From Nomia melanderi (taxonomy: Eukaryota; Arthropoda; Insecta; Hymenoptera; Halictidae): a stretch of DNA of 64,000 nucleotides. Shown here piece after piece: positions 62,641-64,000 of the stretch (positions are counted from its first letter, which is position 1; every line of letters begins with the position of its first letter). Below the pieces are notes generated by a model, which searched no databases, was not told where the DNA came from, and saw only the letters and a list, made by a program, of their open reading frames with translations. The stretch spans positions 13,571,896 through 13,635,895 of the forward strand of contig NC_135001.1 in the NCBI RefSeq assembly GCF_051020985.1. Reading direction: 5' to 3'. A program made the translations under genes and the position numbers.

Positions 62641-63439
62641 AGTACTCTCCAAACGCTAAAAACGGTCAAACGAATTTCATCTCCGCGGCCAGCAGTTCTC
62701 AACCGAGCTCGCGTATCTTATATCGCGCATCGATCTCCATAAAAAGCCTCTCTAACGCGCAGAGTGCAAAAACCTATCAGAAAGTAGTACAAAAAGAAAA
62801 AATGGCGTTGAACGGTGAACGTTCTTGCTCGAGTTAAAACTCCAAAGGTGAGAGAGTAATGATTTGGAGAGGATCGTTGATCGTTCCTTCGTTGACGCAA
62901 CGAACGAATGACCGAACAAACGCGGAGGATAAAACTGAAGGCGAAGGAAGATCGCTGGGCAGAGGGATGTCGGGAAACCAGAAATAAAAAAGAAACATTG
63001 CAAAACTAGCGTACGAATGTTGATCGCTGGCCCCCCACACGTGACCCGCGGTTGGATCACGCATACACGTATCCTCCGGTCTCGCCCACAGACGCAAATG
63101 GAGGCGGCCGGCGTCGTCGCGGTGTTTAGAAAGTCCGACATCGGGAGCACGATGAGGTACACCTTGGTACCAGAAGACGGTACCCATCGGAAAGGTGTAC
63201 CAGAAGGTTCACCAGTCCCGTCCGCGGTGGGGGTAACCTTAAGCTAGCGGTGTCAGACGGTGCCGAACGCTCACTGCTCGTCGATTCGCCGAGCGATCGA
63301 CATCGAGTGTTCAGAGAGGATTTTTCGTCTCGGAGGCAGCTGTCGCGCGGAAGAAGAGGAGGAAAGGAAGAAGGTGAAGAAGAAGAAGAGGAGCCAATTT
63401 AGCTGTCGATCAGTGCTTGGAAAGGTACACCCAGGGAAG
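62641..63439 (+). promoter_or_regulatory. GC-rich, CpG-rich 5' region of the gene starting at 63440
   Basis: Base composition changes sharply to GC-rich with many CpG. From about 63340 it contains a long purine run (AGAAGAGGAGGAAAGGAAGA). Open frames on both strands here are a by-product of composition. It most likely holds the transcription start and 5' UTR of the next gene. Confidence 0.5.
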
Positions 63440-63556
63440 ATGGAGAAGGAACAACCGGACTCGTTGGCCACGGTAGCCGTCGTCTCGGAGAAGATGGCAC
63501 AGCCTCATAGCAATTACGCGCCCAGCGAGGTTTACTCTTCTGCCGAACCGCCGCCG
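63440..63556 (+). CDS. First coding exon of an unidentified gene (continues right)
   Basis: An ATG at 63440 opens 39 codons (MEKEQPDSLATVAVVSEK, then MAQPHSNYAPSEVY, ending SSAEPPP) up to a strong donor, CCGCCG then GTGAGC, at 63556/63557 in phase 0. The peptide is acidic and Pro/Ser-rich, as expected for a disordered cytoplasmic N-terminus. Reading through the donor continues only 14 more codons to a stop at 63598. I do not recognise the family; later exons lie beyond the window. A second in-frame Met is at residue 19. Confidence 0.5.
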
Positions 63557-64000
63557 GTGAGCATTGAGATATACTTCCCAGCGAGAAACTCCCGTTAGCG
63601 CGAACTACGGGAGATCTGTCTTTTTGTCGAGTTAAAGGGGCACGACTGTTTGGAGGTCTCTGGTTAGCGATCCCCTTTCTTTTACGTATCTCCGTGGATC
63701 AATGCTTCGGAGACACCGTGTGGCGATTGGGATGTTGAGATTTGATGAAGTTGTAGCATTTTGAAACATAGAAAATATTGTAATTTTCTGGAAGGATCGA
63801 ATAAAGGAAAAGGTGACTTCTGTCCACAAAATTTCGATTGATAATAAGCTGTAAAGAAAACAGATTCTTTTTAAGGTGGATCTTTTTACTTGGGTTTCTT
63901 ATAATATCATATTGTTGCAGTAAGTAAATGTTTATGCAGGCGTTAAGCTGTAAAAGAAGTTCGAAGAACATATCTGTTTCTGAAGATTTTAAATGGTCGT
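63557..64000 (+). other. Probable first intron of the gene starting at 63440
   Basis: Returns to AT-rich sequence after the donor; no acceptor-exon pair seen before the window ends. Confidence 0.4.

Noticed and set aside
62752..63187. Minus-strand frames of 117-136 residues
   Set aside because: They overlap each other in different frames in GC-rich sequence, as expected by chance, and show no domain.
1..64000. CRISPR arrays, operons or bacterial insertion sequences
   Set aside because: Introns, polymerase III tRNA and eukaryotic proteins show a nuclear animal genome; no spaced direct-repeat array is present apart from the gapless 33-bp minisatellite.

Overview
This is a 64 kb stretch of an insect nuclear genome, most likely a hymenopteran (bee, wasp or ant). 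It is very AT-rich but CpG is not depleted. Genes are split by short AT-rich introns with GT/AG borders. The proteins are arthropod-like, and the spaces between genes carry small DNA transposons and one gypsy-type LTR element. The genus cannot be named from the sequence alone.

Left part (1-13.9 kb) is a compact housekeeping cluster. MCM8 (minus strand, C-terminus beyond the left edge) is head-to-head with the kinase CDK20/CCRK (plus), with about 435 bp between start codons. CDK20 is tail-to-tail with the mitochondrial ribosomal protein mL37 gene (minus). A 33-bp minisatellite lies just upstream of mL37. Then comes a complete NEDD4-family HECT ubiquitin ligase, Su(dx)/ITCH/WWP type (plus), with an unusually long repetitive Ser/Thr/Gln linker between the C2 and WW domains.

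Middle part (14-56 kb) is gene-poor and repeat-rich. The one gene I can assemble is a five-exon BTB/BACK-domain gene on the minus strand (about 29.2 to 21.4 kb); its exons are GC-richer than their surroundings and its introns hold several transposons. Around it lie several families of TTAA-flanked (piggyBac-type) MITEs, an 807-bp hAT-type element with an exact 8-bp target duplication and a TTAA MITE nested inside, a mariner relic, a three-copy dispersed inverted-repeat family, a near-perfect 46-bp-stem hairpin, and a 3.1-kb gypsy-type LTR element (32.2-35.3 kb). The LTR element has only 70-bp LTRs and has lost most of its reverse transcriptase and RNase H. At 47.7 kb a short segment closely resembles the 5' (Alu) domain of 7SL/SRP RNA.

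Right part (56-64 kb) has a tRNA-Lys(CTT) gene, a complete nine-exon RNA exonuclease gene of the REXO5 type (minus), and at 63.4 kb a GC-rich 5' region with what looks like the first coding exon of an unidentified plus-strand gene that runs off the right edge.

The genes do not form one pathway: DNA repair/replication (MCM8), ciliary/cell-cycle signalling (CDK20), mitochondrial translation (mL37), ubiquitin signalling (Su(dx)) and RNA processing (REXO5). All gene models were built by hand from open frames, splice sites and phase agreement; no database search was run.
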